A DNA stretch of 64,000 bases from JBBDIX01 sp050486225 (GTDB lineage Bacteria; Actinomycetota; Nitriliruptoria; Nitriliruptorales; Nitriliruptoraceae), in contig JBJHCV010000011.1 of the NCBI GenBank assembly GCA_050486225.1, positions 1 through 64,000 of the forward strand, given 5' to 3'. Below are positions 52,309 to 59,820 of this stretch, piece by piece. How positions within the stretch are numbered: the first letter of the stretch is position 1; each line of letters starts with the position of its first letter. Made by a program: the position numbers and the translations under genes. Under the pieces are notes generated by a model that saw only the letters and a program-made list of their open reading frames with translations, searched no databases and had not been told where the DNA came from.

Positions 52309-53394
52309 TCAGTGCGTGAGCAGTGCGGGGTGCGTCACCGCACCGGCCGCGACGTTGAGTGCGCCGGACAGCGCTGGAGGTGCGTCGACGTCGCCGGCGC
52401 GTCCGGCGGCGACCTCGTCGGCCAGGGCGAGCAGCCGTGGCGCGACGGCGGCCGAGAGCGCGGCGGACGCCGTGCGCGGGAACTGTCCCGGCACGTTGGT
52501 CACGCAGTAGTGGACGACGCCGTGGGTCTCGTAGACCGGGTCGGAGAGTGACGTCGGGCGGGCGGTCTCGATGCAGCCGCCCTGGTCGATGGCGAGGTCG
52601 ACGATCACGGACCCGGGTCGCATGGCTGCGACCTGTTCCTCGGTGACCACGACCGGTGCGCGGGCGCCGGGAACGAGCGCCGCACCGATGACCAGGTCGG
52701 CGTCGGCGACCAGCTGGCCGACGAGTTCGGGTTCCGAGGCGCACGTCGCGTCGACCGTCCCGGCGAGCCGGTGCTCGAACAGGCGGTTGAGGTCGACGTC
52801 CACGCCGGTCACGAGTCCGTCGAGTCCCCGAAGTCCGCGTGCGGCGGCGGTTCCGGCGACCCCGAGGCCCAGCACCACGACCCTGCCGGGAAGGACCCCG
52901 GCGGCGCCACCGATCAGGGTGCCGTTGCCACCACCGGCGGTGGAGAGGCGTGCCGCGCCCAGGATCGCTGCGGCACGGCCCGCGATCTCCGACATCGGGG
53001 CGAGCAGGGGCAGGCCGCCGTTGCGACCGACGAGGGTCTCGAACGCGTAGGCGGCGACGCCGCGCTCGACGAGCGCCCGGGTCAGTGCGGGCTCGGCGGC
53101 CAGGTGGAGGTAGGCGAACAGGGTCAGGTCGTCACGGAACCACTGGTACTCCGACTCCTGAGGTTCCTTGACCTTGACGACGACGTCGCAGGCCCAGATC
53201 TCCGCGGCGGAGTCCACGACCTTCGCCCCGGCTGCGACGTACTGGCCGTCGTCGAAGCCGGCGCCCTCGCCTGCCGAGGTCTCCACGAGGACGTCACTGC
53301 CGCGCGCGACGGCCATGGCCACCGCGGACGGGGTCAGCACGACCCGGCGTTCGCCGTTCTTGGTCTCACGTGGCACACCGATGCGCACACCCAC
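52309..53394 (-). CDS. ald: Alanine dehydrogenase
   Basis: A 361-residue enzyme with the N-terminal signature RIGVPRETKNGERRVVLTP, catalytic Lys74 or Lys76 in VVVKVKEPQ, His97 in YLHLAA, and NAD domain VVVLGLGVAGTAAARGL. It interconverts L-alanine and pyruvate plus ammonia. GTG 53394 is chosen because GAGGAGG lies nine bases upstream and homologues start here. It is directly upstream of the class III aminotransferase on the same strand, forming a likely unit for nitrogen recovery. The upstream gap holds a small inverted repeat, AGTCGT-N4-ACGACT at 53460-53475. Confidence 0.95.
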   Translation of the reverse strand: MGVRIGVPRETKNGERRVVLTPSAVAMAVARGSDVLVETSAGEGAGFDDGQYVAAGAKVVDSAAEIWACDVVVKVKEPQESEYQWFRDDLTLFAYLHLAAEPALTRALVERGVAAYAFETLVGRNGGLPLLAPMSEIAGRAAAILGAARLSTAGGGNGTLIGGAAGVLPGRVVVLGLGVAGTAAARGLRGLDGLVTGVDVDLNRLFEHRLAGTVDATCASEPELVGQLVADADLVIGAALVPGARAPVVVTEEQVAAMRPGSVIVDLAIDQGGCIETARPTSLSDPVYETHGVVHYCVTNVPGQFPRTASAALSAAVAPRLLALADEVAAGRAGDVDAPPALSGALNVAAGAVTHPALLTH

Positions 53395-53519
53395 GTCTCC
53401 GTGCCTCCTCGCAGGAACCCCCGGAGCATCGCGCACGCGGCATGCAGCGGCCAGCTACGAGTCGTACGGACGACTGACGGGAATGTTACGAAGTGTCAGG
53501 TCGGTGGCGCTGGCTCCGG

Positions 53520-53984
53520 TCAGATCGTCGCGATCTCGCGCACGGTGACCTCGATCGTGGCGCCTGCGGGGGTCTCGAACGTGGCCGTGTCACCGGCGCG
53601 AGCGCCCATGACGGCCGAACCCATCGGTGACTCGGTCGACAGGATCTCGAGTTCGTCGTGATGGTCCTCGCGGCTGCCGATCAGGTAGGTCTCCTCGTCG
53701 CCCTCCACGTCGAGCACGACCTTCACGCCCGGGCGCACCGTGTCGGCACCCTCGGGGGCGCCGATCTGGGCGTCGCGCAGCAGTTCCTCGAGCTGCCGGA
53801 TGCGAGCCTCCATGCGACCCTGCTCGTCCTTGGCCGCGTGGTACTCGGCGTTCTCCCGGAGATCGCCGTGCGCACGCGCCTCCTCGATCTCCTGGGAGAT
53901 CGCCGGACGACCCTCGGTCTTGAGGGTCTCGAGCTCGTCGCGCAGTCGGTCGTAGGCCTCTTGGCTCAGCCAGGTCTCGGCCAT
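53520..53984 (-). CDS. greA: Transcript cleavage factor GreA
   Basis: A 154-residue Gre factor: an N-terminal antiparallel coiled coil (1-75) whose tip carries the acidic residues in HGDLRENAEY, and a C-terminal FKBP-like domain (80-154, with ESPMGSAVMGARAGD). It binds RNA polymerase through the secondary channel and stimulates cleavage of backtracked RNA. ATG 53984 follows GAGGTG. Family length is normal. A hairpin lies in its 5' leader region. Confidence 0.97.
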   Translation of the reverse strand: MAETWLSQEAYDRLRDELETLKTEGRPAISQEIEEARAHGDLRENAEYHAAKDEQGRMEARIRQLEELLRDAQIGAPEGADTVRPGVKVVLDVEGDEETYLIGSREDHHDELEILSTESPMGSAVMGARAGDTATFETPAGATIEVTVREIATI

Positions 53985-54140
53985 GGGGAATCACCTCGGG
54001 TTCGTCAGCAGCTTCGTCAGCAGCAGTGTGGATCGTCGTCGCACCGTGTGGGTGCCGGAGTGCGCCGTGGGCGCGAAGGGATGCGAGCGGTCGCATCCGG
54101 GTCTCTCGCCCCCGCTCCGGGTGGGCGTGACCACGTGAAA

Positions 54141-54183
54141 CGCCCGGGATTCTCATGACCTTCGGGGCGCATGATCCCGGGCG
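54141..54183 (-). promoter_or_regulatory. Hairpin in the greA leader region
   Basis: CGCCCGGGA (54141-54149) pairs with TCCCGGGCG (54175-54183), with an inner helix TCATG/CATGA separated by a three-base bulge. It lies about 157-200 bases upstream of the greA start, between greA and the divergent uppS. On the minus strand a -10-like TATCCT follows the distal side, so the hairpin would fall near the 5' end of the greA transcript. In E. coli the greA leader is a site of early termination; similar control here is only a suggestion. Confidence 0.45.
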
Positions 54184-54257
54184 TGCTGTGACCAAGGATA
54201 CCACAGGGCCGGCGGGGTGCGCAGGGACCGGGTGCGTCGCCGAGCTCCTGGTTCTCC

Positions 54258-54263
54258 TAGCCT
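54258..54263 (+). promoter_or_regulatory. -10 box for leaderless uppS transcript
   Basis: TAGCCT ends seven bases before the ATG of uppS, the distance at which transcription would start at or next to the start codon. No ribosome site is present, consistent with a leaderless mRNA. Confidence 0.6.
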
Positions 54264-54270
54264 GACCGCC

Positions 54271-55050
54271 ATGGGTGTCCTCGACCTGGCCTATCGGCTC
54301 TACGAACGGCGGCTCGCGTCCGAGCTCGCCGGTGGACCGATGCCCCGGCACGTCGGCGTGATCCTCGACGGCAACCGCCGCTACGCGGAGGAGCGAGGCC
54401 TGGGAGACGCGTCGGTCGGTCACGCCGCCGGCGCGCGACGCATCGACCCCTTTCTCGACTGGTGTCTCGAGGCCGAGATCCCGTACGTGACGCTGTGGCT
54501 GCTGTCGACCGACAACCTGGACCGTGACGACGTCGAGGTCGCCCGGCTGCTCGAGATCATCGAGGACACGGTCCGCAGGATGGCGACGCGCCCGGACGCG
54601 GACGAACGTGGCCTGCGGGTCACCGCCGTCGGTGCCCTGGACCTGCTGCCCGAGTCCACCCGTGCGTGTCTGCGTGAGGCGGAGGACGCGACGCGGGACC
54701 ACGACCGCCTGCACGTGCAGGTGGCCGTGGGCTACGGAGGTCGACAGGAGATCACCGATGCCCTGCGCAGCCTCCTCGAGGAGCGGGCCGCGCAGGGCAT
54801 GTCCCTGCAGGATCTCGCCAGGACCCTCGAACCGGAGGACATCGGCGGGCACCTGTACACCAACGGCCTGCCCGACCCGGACCTCATCATCCGCACGTCC
54901 GGCGAGGTGCGCATGTCGGGCTTCCTGCTGTGGCAGTCGGCGCACAGCGAGTTCTACTTCTGTGACGCGTACTGGCCCGAGTTCCGTCGGGTCGACTTCC
55001 TGCGGGCGCTGCGTGACTACCAGCGTCGCAGTCGGCGATACGGACGCTGA
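54271..55050 (+). CDS. uppS: Cis-prenyl (undecaprenyl-type) diphosphate synthase
   Basis: A 259-residue cis-prenyltransferase. Motifs in order are HVGVILDGNRRYAEE (catalytic Asp), VTLWLLSTDNL, GYGGRQEI, and the C-terminal RTSGEVRMSGFLLWQS. It condenses isopentenyl diphosphate with an allylic diphosphate; members near this length in actinobacteria include a short-chain Z-farnesyl diphosphate synthase, so chain length is uncertain. It provides lipid carriers for cell-wall synthesis. The ATG at 54271 has a -10 box but no ribosome site, so it is probably leaderless. Confidence 0.93.
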   Translation: MGVLDLAYRLYERRLASELAGGPMPRHVGVILDGNRRYAEERGLGDASVGHAAGARRIDPFLDWCLEAEIPYVTLWLLSTDNLDRDDVEVARLLEIIEDTVRRMATRPDADERGLRVTAVGALDLLPESTRACLREAEDATRDHDRLHVQVAVGYGGRQEITDALRSLLEERAAQGMSLQDLARTLEPEDIGGHLYTNGLPDPDLIIRTSGEVRMSGFLLWQSAHSEFYFCDAYWPEFRRVDFLRALRDYQRRSRRYGR

Positions 55051-55068
55051 CGAGGTTGCGCGGTTGTG

Positions 55069-55088
55069 CACCACGTGGTGGCTAGCGT
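55069..55088 (+). promoter_or_regulatory. Palindrome and -10 box upstream of phoH
   Basis: CACCACGTGGTG (55069-55080) is a perfect 12-base palindrome with an E-box-like core, followed after two bases by TAGCGT (55083-55088), a -10-like box. It lies between uppS and the PIN-PhoH gene and would suit a repressor of a phoH promoter. The remaining leader to 55201 holds no recognised gene and no strong ribosome site. Confidence 0.5.
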
Positions 55089-55201
55089 GGGTCGAGCCAT
55101 CAGCACCTGCGTGCGAACCCGGCTGGTCGGCGTCGAGGGTCCGCCGCGCACGGTGCGCCGCCCACGACCGAGTGCGCTCGGATCGACGACGACGAGTGAC
55201 C

Positions 55202-56593
55202 GTGAACGACGACCCCGCCCCGACCTCCCGTCCCACCGCGACCGACACCCCCGGGGCGGTCACGTACGTGCTCGACACGTGCGTGCTGCTCGCGGATCCG
55301 CAGGCGCTCTTCCGCTTCGACGAGCACGACGTCGTCATCCCCCTCGTCGTCATCGAGGAACTCGACCGCAAGAAGACCCTGCTCGACGACGTGGGCCGCA
55401 ACGCCCGGCACACCCTGCGCACCGTCGAGGAGTTGCGCCAGGCGTCGCCCGGCGGCCTTCGCGCACCCCACCGCCTGCCGTCGGGTGGGACCGTGCGCAT
55501 CGAGGCGAACCACCTCGACGTGTCGCTGCCGTCGTACCTGGATCCGGGCAAGGCCGATCACCGGATCATGGCCGTCGCGATGGGGCTCGGCGCGACGCTC
55601 GTCACCAAGGACGCGTCGCTGCGCATCAAGGCGAGTCAGCTGGGAGTGACGGTCGAGGACTATCGCGCCGACACCGCCCGGTCCGAGGAGCACACCAGCG
55701 GCGTGGTCGAGATGGACGTCGACCCGACGGTGCTCGACACCCTGCACCGGGACGGCAAGGCGCGCATCGACGCAGAGCTCGTCGACCTGTCGCAGGTCGG
55801 GACGCTGTGGGTGAACGCGTGTCTGGTGATGCGGGCGTCGGCATCGACCTCCGGTCTCGGTCGGGTCATCGACGTGGCTGCCGACGGGTCGGCGACCGTG
55901 CATCGCGTCGCGGGCAACACCTCGGTGTTCGGCATGCACCCGCGCGACGTGCGTCAGACCTTCGCGATCGACCTGCTCACCGACCCAGACGTGCCGTGCG
56001 TGTCGCTCATGGGCATGGCCGGGACCGGCAAGACGTTCCTCGCGCTGGCCGCGGGGCTCGAACAGGTCACCGGCGCCGGCATCCACCGCCGACTGTCGGT
56101 GTACCGGCCCCTGATCGCCGTGGGCCGCCAGGAGGTCGGCTACCTCCCCGGCGCCCTCGACGAGAAGCTCGCCCCGTGGATGGCGGCCGTGCACGACAAC
56201 CTCTACGCGCTGCTGCGGACCGAGGCCGGACGGGGCCCGCGCGACCACCGTCAGGTGCAGGCCGCGATCGATGCGCTCGTCGATCGCGGCCAGCTCGAAC
56301 TCGCGGCGATCACCTACCTGCGTGGACGTTCGATCACCGACGAGTACGTGATCATCGACGAGTCGCAGAACATCGAACTGTCCGCGCTGAAGGTGGTGCT
56401 GACGCGCATGGCCAGCGGGTCCAAGGTCGTGTTCTGTGGGGACCTCGGCCAGGTCGACAACCCGTACATCTCGCCGTACGGGGGCATGGCCGCCCTCATC
56501 GAGAAGATGAAGGGCAGCCCACTGTTCGGCCACGTGACGCTCAACAAGGGGGTCCGCAGTCCCCTGGCCGAGCATGCCGCGCTGATCTTCTGA
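55202..56593 (+). CDS. phoH: PIN-domain/PhoH-domain ATPase (PhoH2-type)
   Basis: A 463-residue two-domain protein. The N-terminal PIN ribonuclease domain (about 17-160) has acidic residues in YVLDTCVLLADP, VIEELDR and VTKDASLR. The C-terminal PhoH ATPase has Walker A GMAGTGKTFLALAAG and Walker B YVIIDESQN. Such proteins unwind and cut RNA; in mycobacteria a small antitoxin is encoded just upstream, but no equivalent small gene is convincing here. GTG 55202 or GTG 55196 is the start. In mycobacteria the phoH2 gene also lies close to glpX. Confidence 0.93.
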   Translation: MNDDPAPTSRPTATDTPGAVTYVLDTCVLLADPQALFRFDEHDVVIPLVVIEELDRKKTLLDDVGRNARHTLRTVEELRQASPGGLRAPHRLPSGGTVRIEANHLDVSLPSYLDPGKADHRIMAVAMGLGATLVTKDASLRIKASQLGVTVEDYRADTARSEEHTSGVVEMDVDPTVLDTLHRDGKARIDAELVDLSQVGTLWVNACLVMRASASTSGLGRVIDVAADGSATVHRVAGNTSVFGMHPRDVRQTFAIDLLTDPDVPCVSLMGMAGTGKTFLALAAGLEQVTGAGIHRRLSVYRPLIAVGRQEVGYLPGALDEKLAPWMAAVHDNLYALLRTEAGRGPRDHRQVQAAIDALVDRGQLELAAITYLRGRSITDEYVIIDESQNIELSALKVVLTRMASGSKVVFCGDLGQVDNPYISPYGGMAALIEKMKGSPLFGHVTLNKGVRSPLAEHAALIF

Positions 56594-56597
56594 CAAC

Positions 56598-56603
56598 TAC
56601 GCT
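56598..56603 (+). promoter_or_regulatory. -10 box ahead of glpX
   Basis: TACGCT lies immediately after the phoH stop and six bases before ATG 56610, which is in frame with glpX. Transcription would begin at that ATG, so a leaderless form with a 15-residue N-terminal extension is possible. TACGCT also precedes ispH at the same distance. Confidence 0.5.
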
Positions 56604-56654
56604 GCCCTCATGACGGGCCCGCGCCGCGCGGACCCACCACGAGAGGGACGTCGC

Positions 56655-57644
56655 GTGAACAACGAGAAGCCGGACCGCAACCTGGCCATCGAGATCGTGC
56701 GCGTCACCGAGGCGGCCGCGATGTCCGCGGCCCGGTGGCAGGGACGCGGCGACAAGGAGGCCGGCGACCAGGCGGCAGTCGACGCGATGCGTCAGGTGCT
56801 CGACACCGTGGAGATGGACGCGACCGTCGTCATCGGCGAGGGGGAGAAGGACGAGGCGCCGATGCTGTTCAACGGCGAACGGGTCGGAACCGGTCGGCCC
56901 CCGCGGGTCGACCTCGCCGTCGACCCGGTGGAGGGGACGCGGCTGCTCGCCGAGGGGCGCCCCGGGGCGCTCGCGGTGCTCGCCGCCGCACCCGCCGACA
57001 CGATGTTCGACCCGGGACCCTGCGTCTACATGGAGAAGATCGTCGTCGGCGCCGACGCCGCCGAGGTGATCGACCTCGACCTGAGCCTCACCCGCAACCT
57101 GGAGGCCATCGCCGAGGCCACCGAGCGAGAGGTCCGTGACCTCACGGTCGTCATGCTCGATCGCGACCGCCACGAGGACGCCAAGCGCCAGGTGCGCGAC
57201 GTCGGGGCCCGGCTGTCGCTCATCACCGATGGTGACGTCGCCGGCGGACTGCTCGCGGCGTGGGACGAGCGTCCCCAGGTGGACCTGCTCTACGGGATCG
57301 GCGGCACGCCAGAAGGGGTCATCACCGCCTGCGCGGTCAAGGCGCTGGGGGGCCGCATGCTCGGTCGCCTGTGGCCACGCAACGACGACGAGCGGGCCGC
57401 GGCCGTGGCCGCCGGGTACGACGTCGACCGGGTGCTCGACCTCGACGACCTCGTCTCTGCGGACGACTGCTTCTTCGCGTGCACCGGGGTGACCTCGAGC
57501 CAGCTGCTCGCAGGCGCGAACTTCGACCGGTACGGCGCGACCACAGACTCGCTGGTCATGCGGTCCAAGTCGGGCACCGTGCGTCAGATCCGCGCCCGTC
57601 ACCGGCTGAGCAAGCTGCGCTCGTACGCGGCCGTCGCCTACTGA
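56655..57644 (+). CDS. glpX: Class II fructose-1,6-bisphosphatase
   Basis: A 329-residue lithium-sensitive metal phosphatase: metal site VIGEGEKDEAPML and DPVEGTRLLAEG, then DGDVAGGL and GIGGTPEGVITACAVKALGG. It makes fructose 6-phosphate for gluconeogenesis, matching life on organic acids and amino compounds. GTG 56655 follows GAGAGG seven bases upstream and gives a normal N-terminus (PDRNLAIEIVRVTEAA). ATG 56610 in the same frame is a leaderless alternative. It converges with phoU. Confidence 0.95.
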   Translation: MNNEKPDRNLAIEIVRVTEAAAMSAARWQGRGDKEAGDQAAVDAMRQVLDTVEMDATVVIGEGEKDEAPMLFNGERVGTGRPPRVDLAVDPVEGTRLLAEGRPGALAVLAAAPADTMFDPGPCVYMEKIVVGADAAEVIDLDLSLTRNLEAIAEATEREVRDLTVVMLDRDRHEDAKRQVRDVGARLSLITDGDVAGGLLAAWDERPQVDLLYGIGGTPEGVITACAVKALGGRMLGRLWPRNDDERAAAVAAGYDVDRVLDLDDLVSADDCFFACTGVTSSQLLAGANFDRYGATTDSLVMRSKSGTVRQIRARHRLSKLRSYAAVAY

Positions 57645-57645
57645 C

Positions 57646-57676
57646 GAACCCGGTTCCCGGTCCCGGCGGCGGGTTC
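57646..57676. terminator. Weak hairpin between convergent glpX and phoU
   Basis: GAACCCG (57646-57652) and CGGGTTC (57670-57676) form a seven-base stem with a 17-base GC-rich loop in the 30-base convergent gap, running into the phoU stop codon. It could serve both genes, but stability is modest. Confidence 0.4.
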
Positions 57677-58340
57677 AGGCCGGGTCCCGCGACAGTTCGA
57701 CGGCGCTGCCGGTCGTGACGAACACCACCTGTTCGGCGACGTCGACGCCGGGGTCGGCGTAGCGCTCGAGGTGACGCGACAGCCGGATCATCGACGTCGC
57801 CCACTCGAGTCGGTCGAAGTCCACCGCGGCGAGTCGCACCAGGCGCTGGAAGATCTCCGCGTCGAGGCGGTCCACCTCGTCGTCCAGACGGGCGGCGAGT
57901 CGCGCGGCCTCCTCGTCGCCACGAACGAACGCGTCGACGGCGTCCGCGCCCACACGGCGCGCACGCTCGCCCATCACGCCCAGGCGTTCGGTGAGTTCTG
58001 GGTCACGCGCGAAGCCCGACGTCTGTTCGACGACGCGAGCGGCGTTCACGGCGTAGTCGCCCATCCGCTCGACGTGCAGGCTCACGTGGATGAGCGCCGT
58101 CGCCTGCCGCAGGTCGGTGCCGACCGGGCCGTGCAGGGCCACCAGCGCGAGCACCCCGTGCTGCACCTGTTCGTAGGCCTGGTCCACGGCCGCGTCGGCC
58201 TCGATGACGCCGCGCGCGCCGTCGCCGTCTCCGGTGCGCAGTGCCTCCATGGCCGTGGCGAGCATCGAGTCGGTCTGGTCGGCCATCGCGACCACCCTGG
58301 ACCGCAGGACCTCGAACTGCTGCTGCATCTCGTCGCGCAC
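57675..58340 (-). CDS. phoU: Phosphate signalling protein PhoU
   Basis: A 221-residue all-helical protein with two PhoU repeats (about 8-105 and 112-205), each with metal-coordinating acidic clusters (ERMGDYAVNAARV and RHLERYADPGVDVAEQ). PhoU links the PstSCAB phosphate importer to the PhoR sensor. No pst or phoR genes are in the window. GTG 58340 follows GGGAGG. A -10-like TACAGT is on the minus strand at 58366-58361. Family length is normal. Confidence 0.94.
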   Translation of the reverse strand: MRDEMQQQFEVLRSRVVAMADQTDSMLATAMEALRTGDGDGARGVIEADAAVDQAYEQVQHGVLALVALHGPVGTDLRQATALIHVSLHVERMGDYAVNAARVVEQTSGFARDPELTERLGVMGERARRVGADAVDAFVRGDEEAARLAARLDDEVDRLDAEIFQRLVRLAAVDFDRLEWATSMIRLSRHLERYADPGVDVAEQVVFVTTGSAVELSRDPA

Positions 58341-58360
58341 GGTGCACCTCCCGGGTCAGC

Positions 58361-58366
58361 ACTGTA
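58361..58366 (-). promoter_or_regulatory. Candidate -10 box of phoU
   Basis: TACAGT on the minus strand 20 bases before the phoU start, leaving room for the GGGAGG ribosome site. No clear -35 box. Confidence 0.4.
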
Positions 58367-58408
58367 CGAGCCGCCGGCCCCTGACGCCGGGTGTCGACAG
58401 GGCGTCAC

Positions 58409-58414
58409 TAGCCT
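58409..58414 (+). promoter_or_regulatory. -10 box for leaderless nth transcript
   Basis: TAGCCT ends five bases before GTG 58420, and no ribosome site is present, consistent with a leaderless start of endonuclease III at that GTG. Confidence 0.55.
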
Positions 58415-58419
58415 GCGGC

Positions 58420-59118
58420 GTGACACCGGAGCCCCTCATGATCCCCGATGGCATGCACCGCTCGCGCGGGCCGACCCTGCGCGCGCCGATCGTGCTCGAC
58501 CTGCTGCGCGAGGAGATGCCGGACGCGACGATCGCCCTGGAGTACTCGAACCGTTGGGAACTGCTCGCCGCGACGATGCTGTCGGCACAGTCCACCGACG
58601 TGAAGGTGAACGAGGTGACCCGCCGTCTGTTCGTGGAGATCGACGGTCCCGAGGCGATGGCCGAGGCGGACCTCGCCCGGGTGGAGGCGCTGATCGGATC
58701 GCTGGGCCTGTTCCGCCAGAAGGCGAGGAACCTGCAGGCCACCGCCCGACTGCTGCTCGAACGGCACGGGGGCGAGGTCCCGGGGACCATGGAGGAACTC
58801 ACGGCGCTGCCGGGTGTCGCACGAAAGACCGCCAACGTCGTGCTGTCGAACGGATTCGGGGTCAACGCGGGCGTCGTCGTCGACACACACGTCGCGAGAG
58901 TGTCTCGTCGGCTGAGGCTGACCCGCAACGAGGATCCGCGCCGCATCGAACAGGACCTCATGCGCCTGTTCCCCCGGGAGCGATGGCTCGAGGTGTCGGA
59001 CCTGTTCATCCATCACGGTCGTCGGACGTGTGATGCACGACGTCCGCGCTGTGAGGTGTGCGTCGTCGAACCGCTGTGCCCGTCGTCACAGGTCGCGGGA
59101 CTGACCGACAAGCGCTGA
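58420..59118 (+). CDS. nth: Endonuclease III
   Basis: A 232-residue DNA glycosylase/AP lyase for oxidised pyrimidines. It has the helix-hairpin-helix LPGVARKTANVVL with the catalytic Lys, VDTHVARVSRRL with the catalytic Asp, and the C-terminal [4Fe-4S] motif CDARRPRCEVCVVEPLC. GTG 58420 is preferred because it lies right after a -10 box; ATG 58438 is an alternative. It converges with the Trk operon. The residues match the functional enzyme throughout. Confidence 0.95.
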   Translation: MTPEPLMIPDGMHRSRGPTLRAPIVLDLLREEMPDATIALEYSNRWELLAATMLSAQSTDVKVNEVTRRLFVEIDGPEAMAEADLARVEALIGSLGLFRQKARNLQATARLLLERHGGEVPGTMEELTALPGVARKTANVVLSNGFGVNAGVVVDTHVARVSRRLRLTRNEDPRRIEQDLMRLFPRERWLEVSDLFIHHGRRTCDARRPRCEVCVVEPLCPSSQVAGLTDKR

Positions 59119-59127
59119 CCCGCCGGA

Positions 59128-59820
59128 TCACAGTCGGGTGCGCCGCACCCTTGCCCACGCGATCGCCGCGAGCGCGAGCGCCGCAAGGACCAGGGCCACG
59201 GCGACCTGGACCGTGTGCAGTGGCGGATCGACCGTCACCGAGCCCGCGAGCACCTCGAGGTGCTCGGCACGAATGGTGATCCCACCTCCGTCGTGGGGGT
59301 CCGCGCGGTGGAGCGTGCCGCGGACGAGCACGACGTCACCCCGTGTCGCGGGGCCCCCGACCTCGGAGACCTGCTCGTGCAGTCCATCGGGAAGCCACAC
59401 GGACAACCCCGAGTTGAACCCGGAGTGTTCGCGGTGGCCGACCAACGGACCGACCTCGAGGGCGTACGCGTCGTCGTTCAGTTGGACCCAGGCCCCGCCC
59501 GACCGATGCAGCACGTCGCCCACCGCCTCGCCGACGAACGTGACGTCACGCTGGTCGAACGCGAGCGGGCAGGCCACGACCTGGACCGACGAGACCCGCG
59601 CGCCCGGTCGGAGGTGTTCGGACACCACGGCGACCGCGGCCTCGTCGACACCACGGATGCAGTGCAGGGCCTCGTCGAGACCGAGTGGCGGCGCGTCGAC
59701 GACCATCGGGGCGGTGTCGAGCTGCGGATGGATGGACTCGAGCCACCACACACCGCCGACGATCAGCACGAGGCCGGTCAGCGGGGTGAGCAGCAGCCAC
59801 CGCGTTCGCGTCGTGTTCAC
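59128..59820 (-). CDS. Unknown membrane-anchored protein in the Trk operon
   Basis: A 230-residue protein not recognised as any named family. It has an N-terminal membrane helix (about 9-28), a soluble domain of about 170 residues, and a C-terminal membrane helix (about 202-222) followed by basic residues. The soluble part contains a segment like an OB-fold (RGDVVLVRGTLHRADPHDGG, then ITIRAEHLEVL). GTG 59820 overlaps the trkH stop by four bases (GTGA), so it is co-translated with TrkH and is last in the operon. The domain would be extracellular or cytoplasmic between two helices. A role linked to Trk function is inferred from position only. Confidence 0.8.
   Translation of the reverse strand: MNTTRTRWLLLTPLTGLVLIVGGVWWLESIHPQLDTAPMVVDAPPLGLDEALHCIRGVDEAAVAVVSEHLRPGARVSSVQVVACPLAFDQRDVTFVGEAVGDVLHRSGGAWVQLNDDAYALEVGPLVGHREHSGFNSGLSVWLPDGLHEQVSEVGGPATRGDVVLVRGTLHRADPHDGGGITIRAEHLEVLAGSVTVDPPLHTVQVAVALVLAALALAAIAWARVRRTRL

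Noticed and set aside
50034..52319. A 761-codon open frame on the plus strand opposite the alpha/beta hydrolase and aminotransferase
   Set aside because: Composition is that of a shadow frame; the minus-strand aminotransferase has all cofactor residues.
54524..55201. Extending the PIN-PhoH frame upstream into uppS
   Set aside because: The frame stays open but passes through uppS, whose motifs are intact; the extension lacks domain similarity and a start signal.
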